Shown: positions 10,730 to 19,691, numbered from the stretch's first letter. The stretch is 64,000 bases of DNA from Neisseria bergeri (GCA_003044455.1 POWY01000008.1:1-64000), one strand, 5' to 3'. Notes: generated from the letters alone by a model not told the origin. Translations and numbers: made by a program.

Positions 10730-12640
10730 TCAGGCGATTTCGAGCCACATGACCTGATAGGGCTGAAGCGTCAAATCCTGATTCAAGCTGACAGTTTTGC
10801 CGCCGATGAGGTCGTGCGCCTTGAAAGGCATGGCTTGCAGGGTATGCGCGGTAACGGTTTGCGGATATTCGCTGAAGTTGCCGAATGCCAAAAGCGCGTT
10901 GTTGCGGATGTAGCCGATGATGTGTTTGTTGTTGGTGTTGAAAGTAACCAGCCTGCCGCCGTCGAAGCGCGGATTGCTTTGGCGGACGGCAATCATATGG
11001 CGCAAGCCCTGATAGATTTGCCCGGCTGCGGTCGACGGATCGTTGCGTTGCGCGTACAGGGCTTCGTTGTAGCGCGGACGGTGCGCCCAACGGCTGTCGT
11101 CGCTTTTGTTGCCGTCTTGCGCCCAGCCGTCGTCGTTGGGCGTGCCGACTTCGTCGCCGAGGTAAATCAGGGGCAGCCCGCCGGTACTCAATGCGATGCT
11201 GTACAAAAGTTTGATGCGGCTGACGGCGTGGGGGTCATTTTGAGCCAAGCCTGCCAATGCGGCGGACGTACCGCTGACGCGGCAGTCGCCCGTGTTGGGG
11301 TTGTATTGGAAGGGTACGCCGCGCGCGAAGCTGCCGTCGAAACGGTTGACGAAGAAGCGGTTGAGGAATTGGCGGTGATCGTAGCCGCTTATGCCCAGAT
11401 ATGCCGCATCTTCATCGGCAAACGTCCAGCCGATGTCGTCGTGGCTGCGGACGTAGTTGACCCAGGAGGTATGCTCGGGCAGGTTGTGGCGGTAGGTCAG
11501 CGCCTGATGGAGCAGGTTGACTTCGCGCGTGGCAAGGGTGTTCCACAACAATGCCATTTGCAGGGGGTTGTAGCCGATTTGGCATTCGTCCTGCCCGATA
11601 TATTGGACGACTTGGTCGGGGTGGACGATGGCTTCGGATTTGAAGAACACGGCGGGCGCGGCGATACGCATAACGGCATTGAACGCGCGGATGAGGGCGT
11701 GCGCCTGCGGCAGGTTTTCGCAGCTTGTACCCATTTGTTTCCAAATAAAGGCAACCGCATCCATACGCAAGATGTCAACGCCCAAGTTGGCAAGGAACAG
11801 CATTTCGCCCGCCATTGCGCGGAATACCCACGGGTTGCTGTAATTCAAGTCCCATTGGAAGGAATTGAACGTCGTCCACACCCAGCGTCCGTCTTCCAGT
11901 TGCGAGAAGCCGCCCGGGTGCTGGTCGGGGAAGATTTCGCGCAGGGTGCGGTCGTATTGGTCGGGCATCCGGCGGTCGGGGAAAATATAGTAGAAATTGT
12001 CGAAAAGCGGGTCGCCGGCGGCGCAGCGTTGCGCCCATTCGTGTTCGTTGGAGGTGTGGTTGAAGATGAAATCGACGACGGCGGAAATACCGGCTTCGTG
12101 CAGCGCGGCAATGACTTCGCGCAAGTCGTCTATTGTGCCCAGTGCCGGATTGACATCGCGGTAGCTGCTGACCGCATAGCCGCCGTCGCTTTTGCCTTCA
12201 GGGCATTTAAACAGCGGCATCAGGTGCAGATAAGTCAAACCAAGCTCTTGAAAATAAGGGATTTTGTCTTTCAAGCCCTTCAAATCGCCGGCGAACAAAT
12301 CAACGTAGCACACGCCGCCGACTTGTTTGTTGGACAAAATCCAATCGGGGTTGTTTTCGCGTTCGATGTCAATGTTTTTCAGGGACGCGCTGCGTTGGGA
12401 ATAGCTCTGCCATGCCTGCGCCAGCAGCATTTCCAGCATAGGCAGCAGGGCTTCGTTGTTGCCGTACACGCTGTCGAGTTCGTTCATCAATTTGGGGAAA
12501 TGCGTATCCATGCGGCGCGAAAACTGCCGCCAGTCTTCGGATTTTTCGATGCCGGCGCGCTGTTCGGGCGTGTAGATGTCCAAGATGCGCGTTTTGAGGT
12601 GCTGTAAAATCAAACCGACTTGCTGCGTGGGGGTCAACAT
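10730..12640 (-). CDS. ams: Amylosucrase (sucrose 4-glucosyltransferase, GH13)
   Basis: A 636-aa amylosucrase, which transfers glucose from sucrose to an alpha-1,4-glucan and releases fructose. It matches the crystallised N. polysaccharea enzyme along its whole length, with few differences as I remember that sequence. GH13 catalytic residues are present: nucleophile D294 (in ILRMDAVAF), acid/base E336 (in FFKSEAIV) and D401 (in VRSHDDIGW); these equal D286, E328 and D393 in the published numbering. The start MLTPTQQ at 12640 gives the known length; the frame stays open 27 codons further upstream, but without support. It sits alone between recA and aroD and is divergent from aroD. Confidence 0.97.
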   Translation of the reverse strand: MLTPTQQVGLILQHLKTRILDIYTPEQRAGIEKSEDWRQFSRRMDTHFPKLMNELDSVYGNNEALLPMLEMLLAQAWQSYSQRSASLKNIDIERENNPDWILSNKQVGGVCYVDLFAGDLKGLKDKIPYFQELGLTYLHLMPLFKCPEGKSDGGYAVSSYRDVNPALGTIDDLREVIAALHEAGISAVVDFIFNHTSNEHEWAQRCAAGDPLFDNFYYIFPDRRMPDQYDRTLREIFPDQHPGGFSQLEDGRWVWTTFNSFQWDLNYSNPWVFRAMAGEMLFLANLGVDILRMDAVAFIWKQMGTSCENLPQAHALIRAFNAVMRIAAPAVFFKSEAIVHPDQVVQYIGQDECQIGYNPLQMALLWNTLATREVNLLHQALTYRHNLPEHTSWVNYVRSHDDIGWTFADEDAAYLGISGYDHRQFLNRFFVNRFDGSFARGVPFQYNPNTGDCRVSGTSAALAGLAQNDPHAVSRIKLLYSIALSTGGLPLIYLGDEVGTPNDDGWAQDGNKSDDSRWAHRPRYNEALYAQRNDPSTAAGQIYQGLRHMIAVRQSNPRFDGGRLVTFNTNNKHIIGYIRNNALLAFGNFSEYPQTVTAHTLQAMPFKAHDLIGGKTVSLNQDLTLQPYQVMWLEIA

Positions 12641-12901
12641 AATGCCTGCTCCGATTCTGAAGTTTCCGACCGGCGGTCTGCCGCCGTATCCTGCAAATGC
12701 CGTGTAGGGCGTGTCGTGCAATCATACTGCAAGAACTGCGGACTGACTAGAAAAGACAGGGCTTGTGCCAAGTCTGCATTCCGATATGCGGATGCTGCTT
12801 GATTCATATCAAGCCGGCCGCACAGAAATGCCGTCTGAAACATTGCCTGTGCCTTTGCTATAATTGCGTCTTTACCGTTCCCTTCAGCCGCAACAACCGC
12901 C
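12641..12901. promoter_or_regulatory. Divergent amylosucrase/aroD intergenic region
   Basis: This 261-bp gap must hold both divergent promoters. A TATAAT is at 12859-12864 on the plus strand, about 40 bp before aroD, but no good -35 matches it. One lone uptake sequence lies at 12828-12839. Confidence 0.4.
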
Positions 12902-13666
12902 ATGCACACCAGCCTTACCGTCAAAAATACCGTTATCGGAAGCGGACGCACCAAAATCACCGTGCCGCTTGTCGCCCGCGATGCCGCCGTACTTTCCGCC
13001 GTACTTGACCAAATCAAAAACCTGCCCTTCGACATCGTCGAGTTCCGCGCCGATTTTTTGGAATGCGCGGGCAGCATCGGCGAAGTATTGCACCACACGC
13101 AGACCGTCCGTGACGCGCTGCCCGACAAACCGCTGCTGTTTACGTTCAGACGGCATGGCGAAGGCGGCTCGTTCCCGTGTTCGGACGATTATTATTTTAA
13201 ACTGCTCGACGCGCTGATCGAAAGTCGCCTGCCCGACATTATCGATATCGAGCTGTTTTCCGGCGAAACCGCCGTCCGGCGCGCTGTGGCGAATGCTCAA
13301 AAAAACGGCATCGCCGCCCTGCTCTGCAATCATGAGTTTCACCGCACGCCGCCGCAAGAAGAAATCGTATGCCGTCTGAAACAGATGGAGGACTGCGGCG
13401 CGGACATCTGCAAAATTGCGGTGATGCCGCAAAGCGCGGAAGATGTGCTGACTTTGCTTTCTGCCACGCTCAAAGCGAAACAGCTTGTCGCCAAACCGAT
13501 TGTTACGATGTCGATGGGGCAAAAGGGGGCGGTCAGCCGCCTTGCCGGACAAACGTTCGGCTCAAGCATCACATTCGGTTCGGGAACGCAAAACTCCGCG
13601 CCGGGGCAAATCGGCGTATCCGCCCTCCGTGCGGCACTCGACTGCCTCGAAAACGGAGCAGACTGA
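12902..13666 (+). CDS. aroD: 3-dehydroquinate dehydratase, type I
   Basis: A 254-aa class I dehydroquinase, the third step of the shikimate pathway (dehydroquinate to dehydroshikimate through a Schiff base). The active-site residues line up with E. coli AroD: H144 in NHEF, the Schiff-base lysine K171 in CKIAVMP, and R213 in SRLAG. A DNA uptake sequence is embedded in the coding sequence at 13369-13380. rep starts 19 bp downstream, so the two genes are probably cotranscribed. Confidence 0.96.
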   Translation: MHTSLTVKNTVIGSGRTKITVPLVARDAAVLSAVLDQIKNLPFDIVEFRADFLECAGSIGEVLHHTQTVRDALPDKPLLFTFRRHGEGGSFPCSDDYYFKLLDALIESRLPDIIDIELFSGETAVRRAVANAQKNGIAALLCNHEFHRTPPQEEIVCRLKQMEDCGADICKIAVMPQSAEDVLTLLSATLKAKQLVAKPIVTMSMGQKGAVSRLAGQTFGSSITFGSGTQNSAPGQIGVSALRAALDCLENGAD

Positions 13667-13685
13667 TTTCAGACAGCATCAAAAC

Positions 13686-15701
13686 ATGATGAAACTCAAT
13701 CCCCAACAGCTCGAAGCCGTCCGTTACCTCGGCGGCCCACTGCTCGTCCTTGCCGGTGCAGGCAGCGGCAAAACCGGCGTAATTACTCAAAAAATCAAGC
13801 ATTTGATTGTCAATGTCGGCTATCTGCCGCATACCGTCGCCGCAATTACCTTTACCAACAAAGCCGCTGCGGAAATGCAGGAGCGCGTCGCCAAAATGCT
13901 GCACAAATCGCAAACGCGCGGGCTGACAATTTGCACGTTCCATTCTTTGGGCATGAAGATTTTGCGCGAAGAGGCGAACCATATCGGTTACAAAAAAAAC
14001 TTCTCCATTCTCGATTCTACCGACAGCGCGAAAATCATCGGCGAACTCTTAGGCGGTACGGGCAAAGAAGCCGTATTCAAGGCGCAGCACCAGATTTCCT
14101 TGTGGAAAAACGATTTAAAAACGCCTGAAGATGTCGTTCAGACGGCATCGAACATTTGGGAACAACAAACCGCACGCGTGTATGCGAGCTATCAGGAAAC
14201 CTTACAAAGCTATCAGGCAGTGGACTTCGATGACTTAATCCGCCTGCCTGCCGTGCTGTTGCAGCAAAACAGCGAGGTGCGCAACAAATGGCAGCGGCGG
14301 CTGCGTTATCTGTTGGTTGACGAATGCCAAGATACGAATACCTGCCAATTTGTGCTGATGAAGCTCTTGACCGGTGCGGAAGGGATGTTTACCGCCGTCG
14401 GCGACGACGACCAGTCCATCTACGCGTGGCGCGGCGCGAATATGGAAAACCTGCGCAAAATGCAAGAAAACTATCCGCAGATGAAAGTCGTCAAACTGGA
14501 GCAAAACTACCGTTCCACGGCGCGGATTCTCAAAATCGCCAACAAAGTCATCGAAAACAACCCCAAGCTGTTTACCAAAAAACTTTGGTCGCAATTGGGC
14601 GAAGGCGAGCCGGTCAAAGTCGTTGCCTGCCAAAACGAGCAGCACGAAGCCGACTGGGTCGTCAGCCAAATCATCAAACAAAAACTCATCGGCGGCGACA
14701 AAACCCAATATGCCGATTTCGCCGTGTTATACCGGGGAAAGCATCAGGCGAGGATTTTCGAGGAAGCATTGCGCGGCGCGCGCATCCCCTACCGGCTCTC
14801 CGGCGGACAAAGCTTTTTCGACAAAGCCGAAATCAAAGACGTGTTGTCTTATGTGCGGCTGCTTGCCAACCCCAACGACGATCCCGCCTTTCTGCGTGCC
14901 GTTACCACGCCCAAACGCGGCATCGGCGATGTAACGCTGGGCAAGCTCAACACTTACGCGCACGAACACGAATGCAGCCTGTATGAAGCCGCGCAAAACG
15001 AAGAAGCCCTTGCCACGCTGAACAATACCAACCGCCAACACCTGCAAGCCTTTATGGATATGTTCGGCAGTTACCGCGCCAAAGCCGAAACCGGCGAAGC
15101 GGGCGAGTTCATCAACAACCTGCTCAAAGAAATCGATTACGAAAACCATTTGATGCAAAACGAGGAAGGCAAAGCCGGCGAAATCAAATGGCGCAACGTC
15201 GGCGATTTGGTATCGTGGTTCGCACGAAAAGGCGGACAGGACGGCAAAAACATCATCGAACTCGCCCAAACCGTCGCCTTGATGACGCTTTTGGACGGAA
15301 AAGACGAGGAGGAAGCCGATGCCGTCTCGCTGTCCACGCTACACGCCGCCAAAGGTTTGGAGTATCCGTATGTTTTCCTTGTCGGTTGCGAAGAAGGTGT
15401 TTTGCCGCACAACGACAGCATCGAAGAAGGCAACGTCGAAGAAGAACGCCGCCTGATGTACGTCGGCATTACCCGCGCCAAACGCCAACTCACGCTGACC
15501 CACTGCGTCAAACGCAAAAAACAAGGCACATGGCAGTTCCCCGAACCCAGCCGATTCATAGACGAAATGCCGCAGGAAGATTTGAAAATCCTGGGGCGCA
15601 AAGGCGGCGAACCGATTGTGAGCAAGGAAGAAGGCAGGCGCAACCTTGCCGACATAATCGGAAGGCTCGACAGCATGAAAAAAGGTAATCCGTCGGATTA
15701 A
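13686..15701 (+). CDS. rep: ATP-dependent DNA helicase Rep (UvrD/Rep family)
   Basis: A 671-aa superfamily 1A helicase that helps replication forks restart past bound proteins. Walker A GAGSGKT is at residues 24-30, motif II is DECQDT, motif III is the GDDDQSIYAWRGA stretch, motif IV region QNYRS, and motif V/VI are STLHAAKGLEYPYV and YVGITRAKRQL. Two ATGs in a row (13686, 13689) make the start uncertain by one residue; a much longer upstream frame overlaps aroD and is unlikely. It follows aroD closely. A Correia element and an inverted-DUS terminator lie downstream. Confidence 0.95.
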   Translation: MMKLNPQQLEAVRYLGGPLLVLAGAGSGKTGVITQKIKHLIVNVGYLPHTVAAITFTNKAAAEMQERVAKMLHKSQTRGLTICTFHSLGMKILREEANHIGYKKNFSILDSTDSAKIIGELLGGTGKEAVFKAQHQISLWKNDLKTPEDVVQTASNIWEQQTARVYASYQETLQSYQAVDFDDLIRLPAVLLQQNSEVRNKWQRRLRYLLVDECQDTNTCQFVLMKLLTGAEGMFTAVGDDDQSIYAWRGANMENLRKMQENYPQMKVVKLEQNYRSTARILKIANKVIENNPKLFTKKLWSQLGEGEPVKVVACQNEQHEADWVVSQIIKQKLIGGDKTQYADFAVLYRGKHQARIFEEALRGARIPYRLSGGQSFFDKAEIKDVLSYVRLLANPNDDPAFLRAVTTPKRGIGDVTLGKLNTYAHEHECSLYEAAQNEEALATLNNTNRQHLQAFMDMFGSYRAKAETGEAGEFINNLLKEIDYENHLMQNEEGKAGEIKWRNVGDLVSWFARKGGQDGKNIIELAQTVALMTLLDGKDEEEADAVSLSTLHAAKGLEYPYVFLVGCEEGVLPHNDSIEEGNVEEERRLMYVGITRAKRQLTLTHCVKRKKQGTWQFPEPSRFIDEMPQEDLKILGRKGGEPIVSKEEGRRNLADIIGRLDSMKKGNPSD

Positions 15702-15733
15702 ACCAAGACAGTGAAACGAAGCCGGAGACAATG

Positions 15734-15889
15734 TATAGTGGATTAACAAAAAACAGTACGGCGTTGCCTCGCCTTAGCTCAAAGAGAACGATTCTCTAAG
15801 GTGCTGAAGCACCAAGTGAATCGGTTCCGTACTATTTGTACTGTCTGCGGCTTCGTCGCCTTGTCCTGATTTAAATTTAACCCACTATA
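15734..15889. mobile_element. Correia repeat enclosed element, full length (156 bp)
   Basis: TATAGTGG at the left end and CCACTATA at the right form the terminal inverted repeats of a neisserial Correia element (CREE). The internal sequence includes the segment near CGGTTCCGTACTATTTGTACTG seen in the other copies here. It lies between rep and its terminator. CREEs are nonautonomous MITE-like elements that can supply promoters or RNase III sites. Confidence 0.95.
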
Positions 15890-15897
15890 AAGCAGCC

Positions 15898-15935
15898 ATG
15901 CCGTCTGAAAACCGTTCAGACGGCATGTTTTTTTT
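15898..15935. terminator. Inverted-DUS terminator between rep and dinB
   Basis: A 12-bp inverted uptake-sequence stem followed by a run of nine T on the plus strand. It lies between converging rep and dinB; on the minus strand the T content is poorer, so it mainly serves rep. Confidence 0.85.
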
Positions 15936-15955
15936 CGACGGCGTGGTAAATCGGT

Positions 15956-17014
15956 TTACGCCCACAAGCCCTGCTGCTGGTTTTTCGGCACAAGATGTCC
16001 CACGCCGATACCGATGAGGCGGAACGCGTCTTCCGTCTGCGGCGGGACGCGCGCCATCAACATTTGCGCCGCCTGAAGCAGGGAGGCGCAGTCGGGCAGT
16101 ACGGAGGAATAAGTCAGCGTGCGCGTGATGATGCGGAAATCGTAGGTCTTCAGCTTGAGCGTTACGCTTTGGGCTTCGACGTTTTTGCGCGTGATTTGCC
16201 GCCACAGGTCTTCGGCAAGATGGGGCAGGTGTCCGGCAGCCTGCTCTAGCGGCAGGTCTTCGGGCAGGGTGATTTCTGTGGAGATTTGGAGGCGTTCGCG
16301 TTCGGCTTTGACGGGGCGTTCGTCCGTACCGCGCGCCAAATCATAGAGGCGGTAGCCGTAGCGTCCGAAATGGTTTAAGAGCTCGCCGCGCTCGAAACGG
16401 CGCAAGTCGCCCGCCGTCTGCATACCCAGCGACTGCATTTTTTTCAGCGTTACCTTGCCCACTCCGGGGATTTTGCCCAAAGGCAGGGTTTCCAAAAATG
16501 CCATGACTTTGTGCGGCGGCAACACAAACTGCCCGTTCGGTTTGCGCCAGTCCGACGCGATTTTCGCCAGAAATTTGTTCGGCGCGATGCCTGCGGATGC
16601 GGTCAAACCCGTTTCCGCAAAAATGGCGGCGCGGATTTCTTTGGCAACTTCGCTGGCGTAAGGGATGTTTTTGAAATTACGGGTAACGTCAAGATAGGCT
16701 TCGTCCAGCGACAGGGGTTCGATTAAATCGGTATAACGCCTGAATACGGCGTGAATCTGCGCGGAAACCTGACGGTACAAGTCGAAATGCGGCGGCACAT
16801 ACACCGCTTGCGGACACAGCCTTTTCGCCGTTGCCACCGACATCGCGGAATGCAGCCCGAACTGCCGTGCCTCATACGATGCGGCGCAAATTACCGAACG
16901 CGCGCCCTCCCACGCGACGACCACCGGCCGCCCTTTCAAATGCGGCTGCTCGCGCAGTTCCACCGATGCGTAGAACGCGTCCATGTCGATATGGATGATT
17001 TTGCGTGAAGGCAT
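15956..17014 (-). CDS. dinB: DNA polymerase IV (Y-family, error-prone)
   Basis: A 352-aa translesion polymerase. The catalytic acidic residues are in HIDMDAFYASVE near the N-terminus and in PLSLDEAYLDVT. The thumb has a helix-hairpin-helix stretch (GKIPGVGKVTLKKM), and a little-finger domain follows. The start MPSRKIIHIDMD at 17014 matches meningococcal DinB; an upstream in-frame ATG at 17038 would add eight residues, and neither has a clear Shine-Dalgarno. It converges on rep. A hairpin lies upstream at 17054-17078. Confidence 0.93.
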   Translation of the reverse strand: MPSRKIIHIDMDAFYASVELREQPHLKGRPVVVAWEGARSVICAASYEARQFGLHSAMSVATAKRLCPQAVYVPPHFDLYRQVSAQIHAVFRRYTDLIEPLSLDEAYLDVTRNFKNIPYASEVAKEIRAAIFAETGLTASAGIAPNKFLAKIASDWRKPNGQFVLPPHKVMAFLETLPLGKIPGVGKVTLKKMQSLGMQTAGDLRRFERGELLNHFGRYGYRLYDLARGTDERPVKAERERLQISTEITLPEDLPLEQAAGHLPHLAEDLWRQITRKNVEAQSVTLKLKTYDFRIITRTLTYSSVLPDCASLLQAAQMLMARVPPQTEDAFRLIGIGVGHLVPKNQQQGLWA

Positions 17015-17053
17015 ATGTCTATACATAATATAATGCATCCATTCGATAAAGCA

Positions 17054-17082
17054 AAGCCCCGAAGTGGCAGCTTCGGGGGCTT
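17054..17082. other. Strong hairpin upstream of a tiny peptide gene
   Basis: AAGCCCCGAAG pairs with CTTCGGGGGCTT around a 6-base loop, with one bulged G. It lies between the dinB start and the 18-codon gene at 17109. It could be a terminator for transcription entering from either side or a 5' leader structure. I cannot tell which. Confidence 0.6.
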
Positions 17083-17108
17083 ATCGGATAGAAAGGAGGC
17101 TTGAAGAA

Positions 17109-17165
17109 ATGGCGAAAGTTATTTTATTCCTGTTTCTTTTGTTAGTTTGCGCTCCAGCCTACTAA
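17109..17165 (+). CDS. Tiny hydrophobic peptide gene (18 aa)
   Basis: An 18-codon frame, MAKVILFLFLLLVCAPAY, preceded by a near-perfect Shine-Dalgarno (AAAGGAGG at 17092-17099, nine bases before the ATG). The peptide is one basic residue followed by a hydrophobic segment, like a small membrane peptide, type I toxin or truncated signal peptide. It lies between two hairpins (17054-17082 and 17183-17211) and upstream of a 55-codon gene. I do not recognise a family. The strong ribosome binding site is the main argument that it is translated. Confidence 0.5.
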   Translation: MAKVILFLFLLLVCAPAY

Positions 17166-17182
17166 TGAAAAACTGAAATAAC

Positions 17183-17211
17183 AAGGGGTGGCAGAACACC
17201 GCGCCCCTTTC
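17183..17211 (+). terminator. Hairpin after the 18-aa peptide gene
   Basis: AAGGGG pairs with CCCCTT, with alternative internal GGTG/CACC pairing, followed by only three T. It may be a weak terminator or a leader structure before the next small gene. Confidence 0.4.
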
Positions 17212-17267
17212 GCCAACCTTTCTACGAGCCATTTTACTACAATAGTTTTAAAAATCAAGGATTACCT

Positions 17268-17435
17268 ATGGTTGATGAAAAACTGGCCGAATACCGCAAA
17301 CGGGCGGCAGCCAAGCGGACGATAAAAAATGTCTCTTTTAACAACGAAGCCGAGAAAGATTTACTTGAGTTTGCAAATAAAATTGATTTTTCCCAATGGG
17401 TTAAAGAGAAAATCCGCGAAGAATTTTTGAAATAG
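17268..17435 (+). CDS. Small protein, possible ribbon-helix-helix fold (55 aa)
   Basis: A 55-aa basic/acidic mixed protein starting MVDEKLAEYRKRAAAKRT, with AAGGA upstream of the ATG. The middle (TIKNVSFNNEAEKDLLEFA) followed by a helix ending SQWVKEKIREE has the strand-helix-helix layout of short ribbon-helix-helix DNA-binding proteins from plasmids and filamentous phages. That assignment is by pattern only. A hairpin with a short T stretch follows at 17443-17472. It lies between dinB and fpr and may be a mobile-element relic. Confidence 0.6.
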   Translation: MVDEKLAEYRKRAAAKRTIKNVSFNNEAEKDLLEFANKIDFSQWVKEKIREEFLK

Positions 17436-17442
17436 CCCATCC

Positions 17443-17472
17443 GCTGCCAAGCCGAGAACTTGGCGGTTTCCT
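17443..17472 (+). terminator. Terminator after the 55-aa gene
   Basis: A stem of GCCAAG with CTTGGC, extended by wobble pairs, around a 7-base loop and followed by TTTCCTT. It starts eight bases past the stop codon. From here to the fpr start (17473-17917) I see no convincing gene. Confidence 0.65.
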
Positions 17473-17917
17473 TATACCATCCGAACTTGACTCAAGTTGA
17501 CCGTTCAGTTATTAAATTTTATTGGCTGTGTTTTAGTAATCTGTTGATTTCAATTATTTGCAAGGGAAAAGACAATTATTTTCCGGTTAGGAATAAACCT
17601 ATCCTGTTGAATACCTTGAAGCCAAACACGCCTATCAACATCATATTAAAACACAGCTATTTTATTTGATAACTCGCGCCTCGCTTCGGTTCCGCTGAGG
17701 ATAAAAGGGATATTCTACTGTCGGCATCGGGCAAATTCCAAATATACGCCCCAGTATGGGCACTCCTATCAAACCGGCCGCATCCGGACGGGAGGCGGTG
17801 TTGGAAACAGGCAAACGGATAACGGCATATTGCCTGATTGCCATTCAAATACAGGAAGTGCGGAAAAAAACACCCGAATTGGCTATAATCCCGACAAACA
17901 CACCCAAGGACAACAAC
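17473..17917. promoter_or_regulatory. Intergenic region upstream of fpr
   Basis: 445 bp without a supported gene. Near its end TATAAT lies at 17884-17889, 29 bases before the fpr start codon and well placed for a -10, but I do not see a good -35. A Shine-Dalgarno (AAGGA) precedes the fpr ATG. Confidence 0.45.
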
Positions 17918-18697
17918 ATGGCAGCCTCGCCCGAAGCAAAATTCACCGAAGAAAAGATTTTGTGGGTCAAACACCACACGCCGAAACTCATCACTTTCGC
18001 CATCAGCCGTCCCGAATCCTACCGTTTTAAAGCGGGACAGTTCTCCCGACTCGGTTTCTACGAAGGTGAAGGCTTTATTTGGCGCGCCTATTCCGTCGTT
18101 TCCGCGGAATATGCCGACACGCTCGAATATTTCGCCGTCCTCATCCAAGGCGGTCTGATGTCGGCTCGTTTCGCCAAAATGCGGCAGGGCGACACCATCC
18201 TGCTCGATAAAAATGCCACCGGCTTCCTCCTGCCCGAACGCTTCCCTGACGGCAAGGATTTGGTGATGCTTTGCACCGGCTCGGGCATCGCCCCCTTCCT
18301 TTCCATTCTCGAACAACCCGAAATTTGGCAGCGTTTCGATACTGTCAGCCTGATACACTCCGTTTCCTTCTCGGAAGAACTGATTTTCAACAGCCGCCTC
18401 GCTGCCCTTTCCGAACACCCTCTGGTCGGCGAATACCTGCACAAATTCCGTTTCGTCCCCGTAACCACCCGCGCCACCAATCCCAACGGATTGGGCGGAA
18501 AACGCATTCCCGAACTCTTAAAAAACGGCAGCCTCGAACAGGCGCTGCATACCAAGTTCACGCCCGAATCCACACGGTTTATGATTTGCGGCAACCCGGA
18601 AATGGTCAAAGACACCTTCCAAACGCTGCTCGATATGGGTTACGCCATGCACCGCAACCGCGTCCCCGGTCAAATCATGATGGAAAACGGTTTTTGA
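17918..18697 (+). CDS. fpr: Ferredoxin/flavodoxin--NADP+ reductase
   Basis: A 259-aa FAD-dependent reductase of the bacterial subclass that includes Azotobacter and E. coli Fpr; it moves electrons between NADPH and ferredoxin or flavodoxin. The FAD motif RAYSVVSA is near residue 56, the NADP-binding CTGSGIAPF near residue 120, and a CGNPEMV motif lies near the C-terminus. The start at 17918 (MAASPEAKFTEEKIL) has AAGGA upstream and matches the meningococcal length; the frame continues upstream without support. It is followed by a C8 tract and small phage-like genes. Confidence 0.93.
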   Translation: MAASPEAKFTEEKILWVKHHTPKLITFAISRPESYRFKAGQFSRLGFYEGEGFIWRAYSVVSAEYADTLEYFAVLIQGGLMSARFAKMRQGDTILLDKNATGFLLPERFPDGKDLVMLCTGSGIAPFLSILEQPEIWQRFDTVSLIHSVSFSEELIFNSRLAALSEHPLVGEYLHKFRFVPVTTRATNPNGLGGKRIPELLKNGSLEQALHTKFTPESTRFMICGNPEMVKDTFQTLLDMGYAMHRNRVPGQIMMENGF

Positions 18698-18914
18698 AAA
18701 ATTACCCTACCCCCCCCGCACAAAACAAGTCCTCACCCAAATATGGGACTACGCCGTCCGGCGCGGCATCATTACCGACGAACGCCGCAACCACGCCGCC
18801 CCTTGCCGAACAAAAGCCAAACCCCGCAAAAACAAAAAACCGCCTAAAAAAATTTCAGACGGCATTCTGCCATCCGACAAGCGGCGGCAACCGCCAAAAA
18901 CGAAAGGAAATACA
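18684..18914 (+). other. Start-less open frame containing a C8 tract, joined in frame to the next gene
   Basis: After the fpr stop there is a run of eight C (18710-18717). One frame stays open from 18681 through the tract into the ATG at 18915 and reads like protein (KQVLTQIWDYAVRRGIITDE, then a Lys/Arg-rich tail). It has no ATG, GTG or TTG start before 18915. It may be the remnant of a longer gene, or need a change in the C tract to be joined to a TTG start at 18694. Low confidence. Confidence 0.25.
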
Positions 18915-19118
18915 ATGAACACAATCGAACAAGAAATGAAACGCGCCGGGTTAAGAGAAATAGATGCCGAAATCGCCAAAATCATTGCCGACGCGCACAA
19001 AATCAACGCCGAATCGGTAAAAATAGCCCAAGAATCCCGATGGTATCCCATGATGGCGGCAACCGGGCTGGTTACCGCCATCGCCTCCGTGTTGGCACTG
19101 ATATTCAAATTTGCCTGA
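18915..19118 (+). CDS. Small single-pass membrane protein, phage-like (67 aa)
   Basis: A 67-aa protein starting MNTIEQEMKRAGLREIDAE, with a Shine-Dalgarno (AAAGGAAA) before the ATG. Residues 1-40 are a charged, probably coiled helix; residues 44-65 are a hydrophobic membrane segment (MMAATGLVTAIASVLALIF). The layout resembles small membrane proteins in neisserial prophages, but I cannot name a function. A GC-rich hairpin terminator follows. It probably belongs with the 115-aa gene next door. Confidence 0.7.
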   Translation: MNTIEQEMKRAGLREIDAEIAKIIADAHKINAESVKIAQESRWYPMMAATGLVTAIASVLALIFKFA

Positions 19119-19121
19119 CCA

Positions 19122-19143
19122 CAAGCCCCGCGAGGGGCTTTAT
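19122..19143 (+). terminator. Hairpin terminator after the 67-aa gene
   Basis: AAGCCCC pairs with GGGGCTT around a 3-base loop, then TAT. The stem is short but strong and lies directly after the stop codon. Confidence 0.65.
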
Positions 19144-19154
19144 CCCTCAACAAA

Positions 19155-19502
19155 ATGAACAGAGCCGCACTATTCAACCGCTGCCCCGAATGGATTATCG
19201 GGCAAGACGGGGCAAGCCGTTTCATTACCCATTGCCGCCATCCCCGTCTGATTGCCACAATCCACAGGCAGGCAGACGGCGAATGCCCGGGCGGGCATTA
19301 CCGCCATTCCGAAAACGGCATCACCCTTTACGATTTTATTTTTTTCGACGGCAAACCGGCAGACAAAGCCCGATTTGCCGCCGTCCTTACCGAAACCTGC
19401 CACTATGAAGCCGAACCCGATACCGAAACGCGGCGGGCCGATATGCCTCTGGAAAAATGGCGGCAGTTCCTCGATTGGATAGAAAAAACAAATGCCGTCT
19501 GA
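19155..19502 (+). CDS. Hypothetical protein (115 aa)
   Basis: A 115-aa soluble protein of unknown function starting MNRAALFNRCPEW. It has four Cys and several His residues in the first half (CRHPRLI, ECPGGHYRH, CHYE), which could bind metal, but no recognised domain. The stop codon TGA lies inside a DNA uptake sequence (19492-19503). It probably belongs to the same phage-like block as the 67-aa gene. No strong Shine-Dalgarno is visible. Confidence 0.6.
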   Translation: MNRAALFNRCPEWIIGQDGASRFITHCRHPRLIATIHRQADGECPGGHYRHSENGITLYDFIFFDGKPADKARFAAVLTETCHYEAEPDTETRRADMPLEKWRQFLDWIEKTNAV

Positions 19503-19691
19503 AGCCTTCAGAGTGCGAAGCCTGCCCGTAGGGTGCAGCATTTTTTACCGACCCCAAACCTAAAAACCGCAACCAAGACCCACGCCGCCTGCCCCGACCC
19601 AGCCGCCACACCAAAACGAACCCGCCCTGCCCGTCCGATGCCTCGGGACGGACGGGCAAACCGACACGGCACGAAAATCGCGTCGGCAAAG

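Noticed and set aside
10343-12607. A 754-codon plus-strand open frame
   Set aside because: It is antisense to most of the amylosucrase gene and to the recA start. The amylosucrase has complete catalytic motifs; GC-rich codon bias makes long antisense frames in this DNA.
12641-12721. A longer amylosucrase with 27 more N-terminal residues
   Set aside because: The frame is open but has no ribosome binding site, and the 636-aa form equals the characterised enzyme.
19492-19560. A second inverted-DUS terminator after the 115-aa gene
   Set aside because: The right arm matches only for a few bases (CTTCAGAG) and then diverges, so no proper stem forms.
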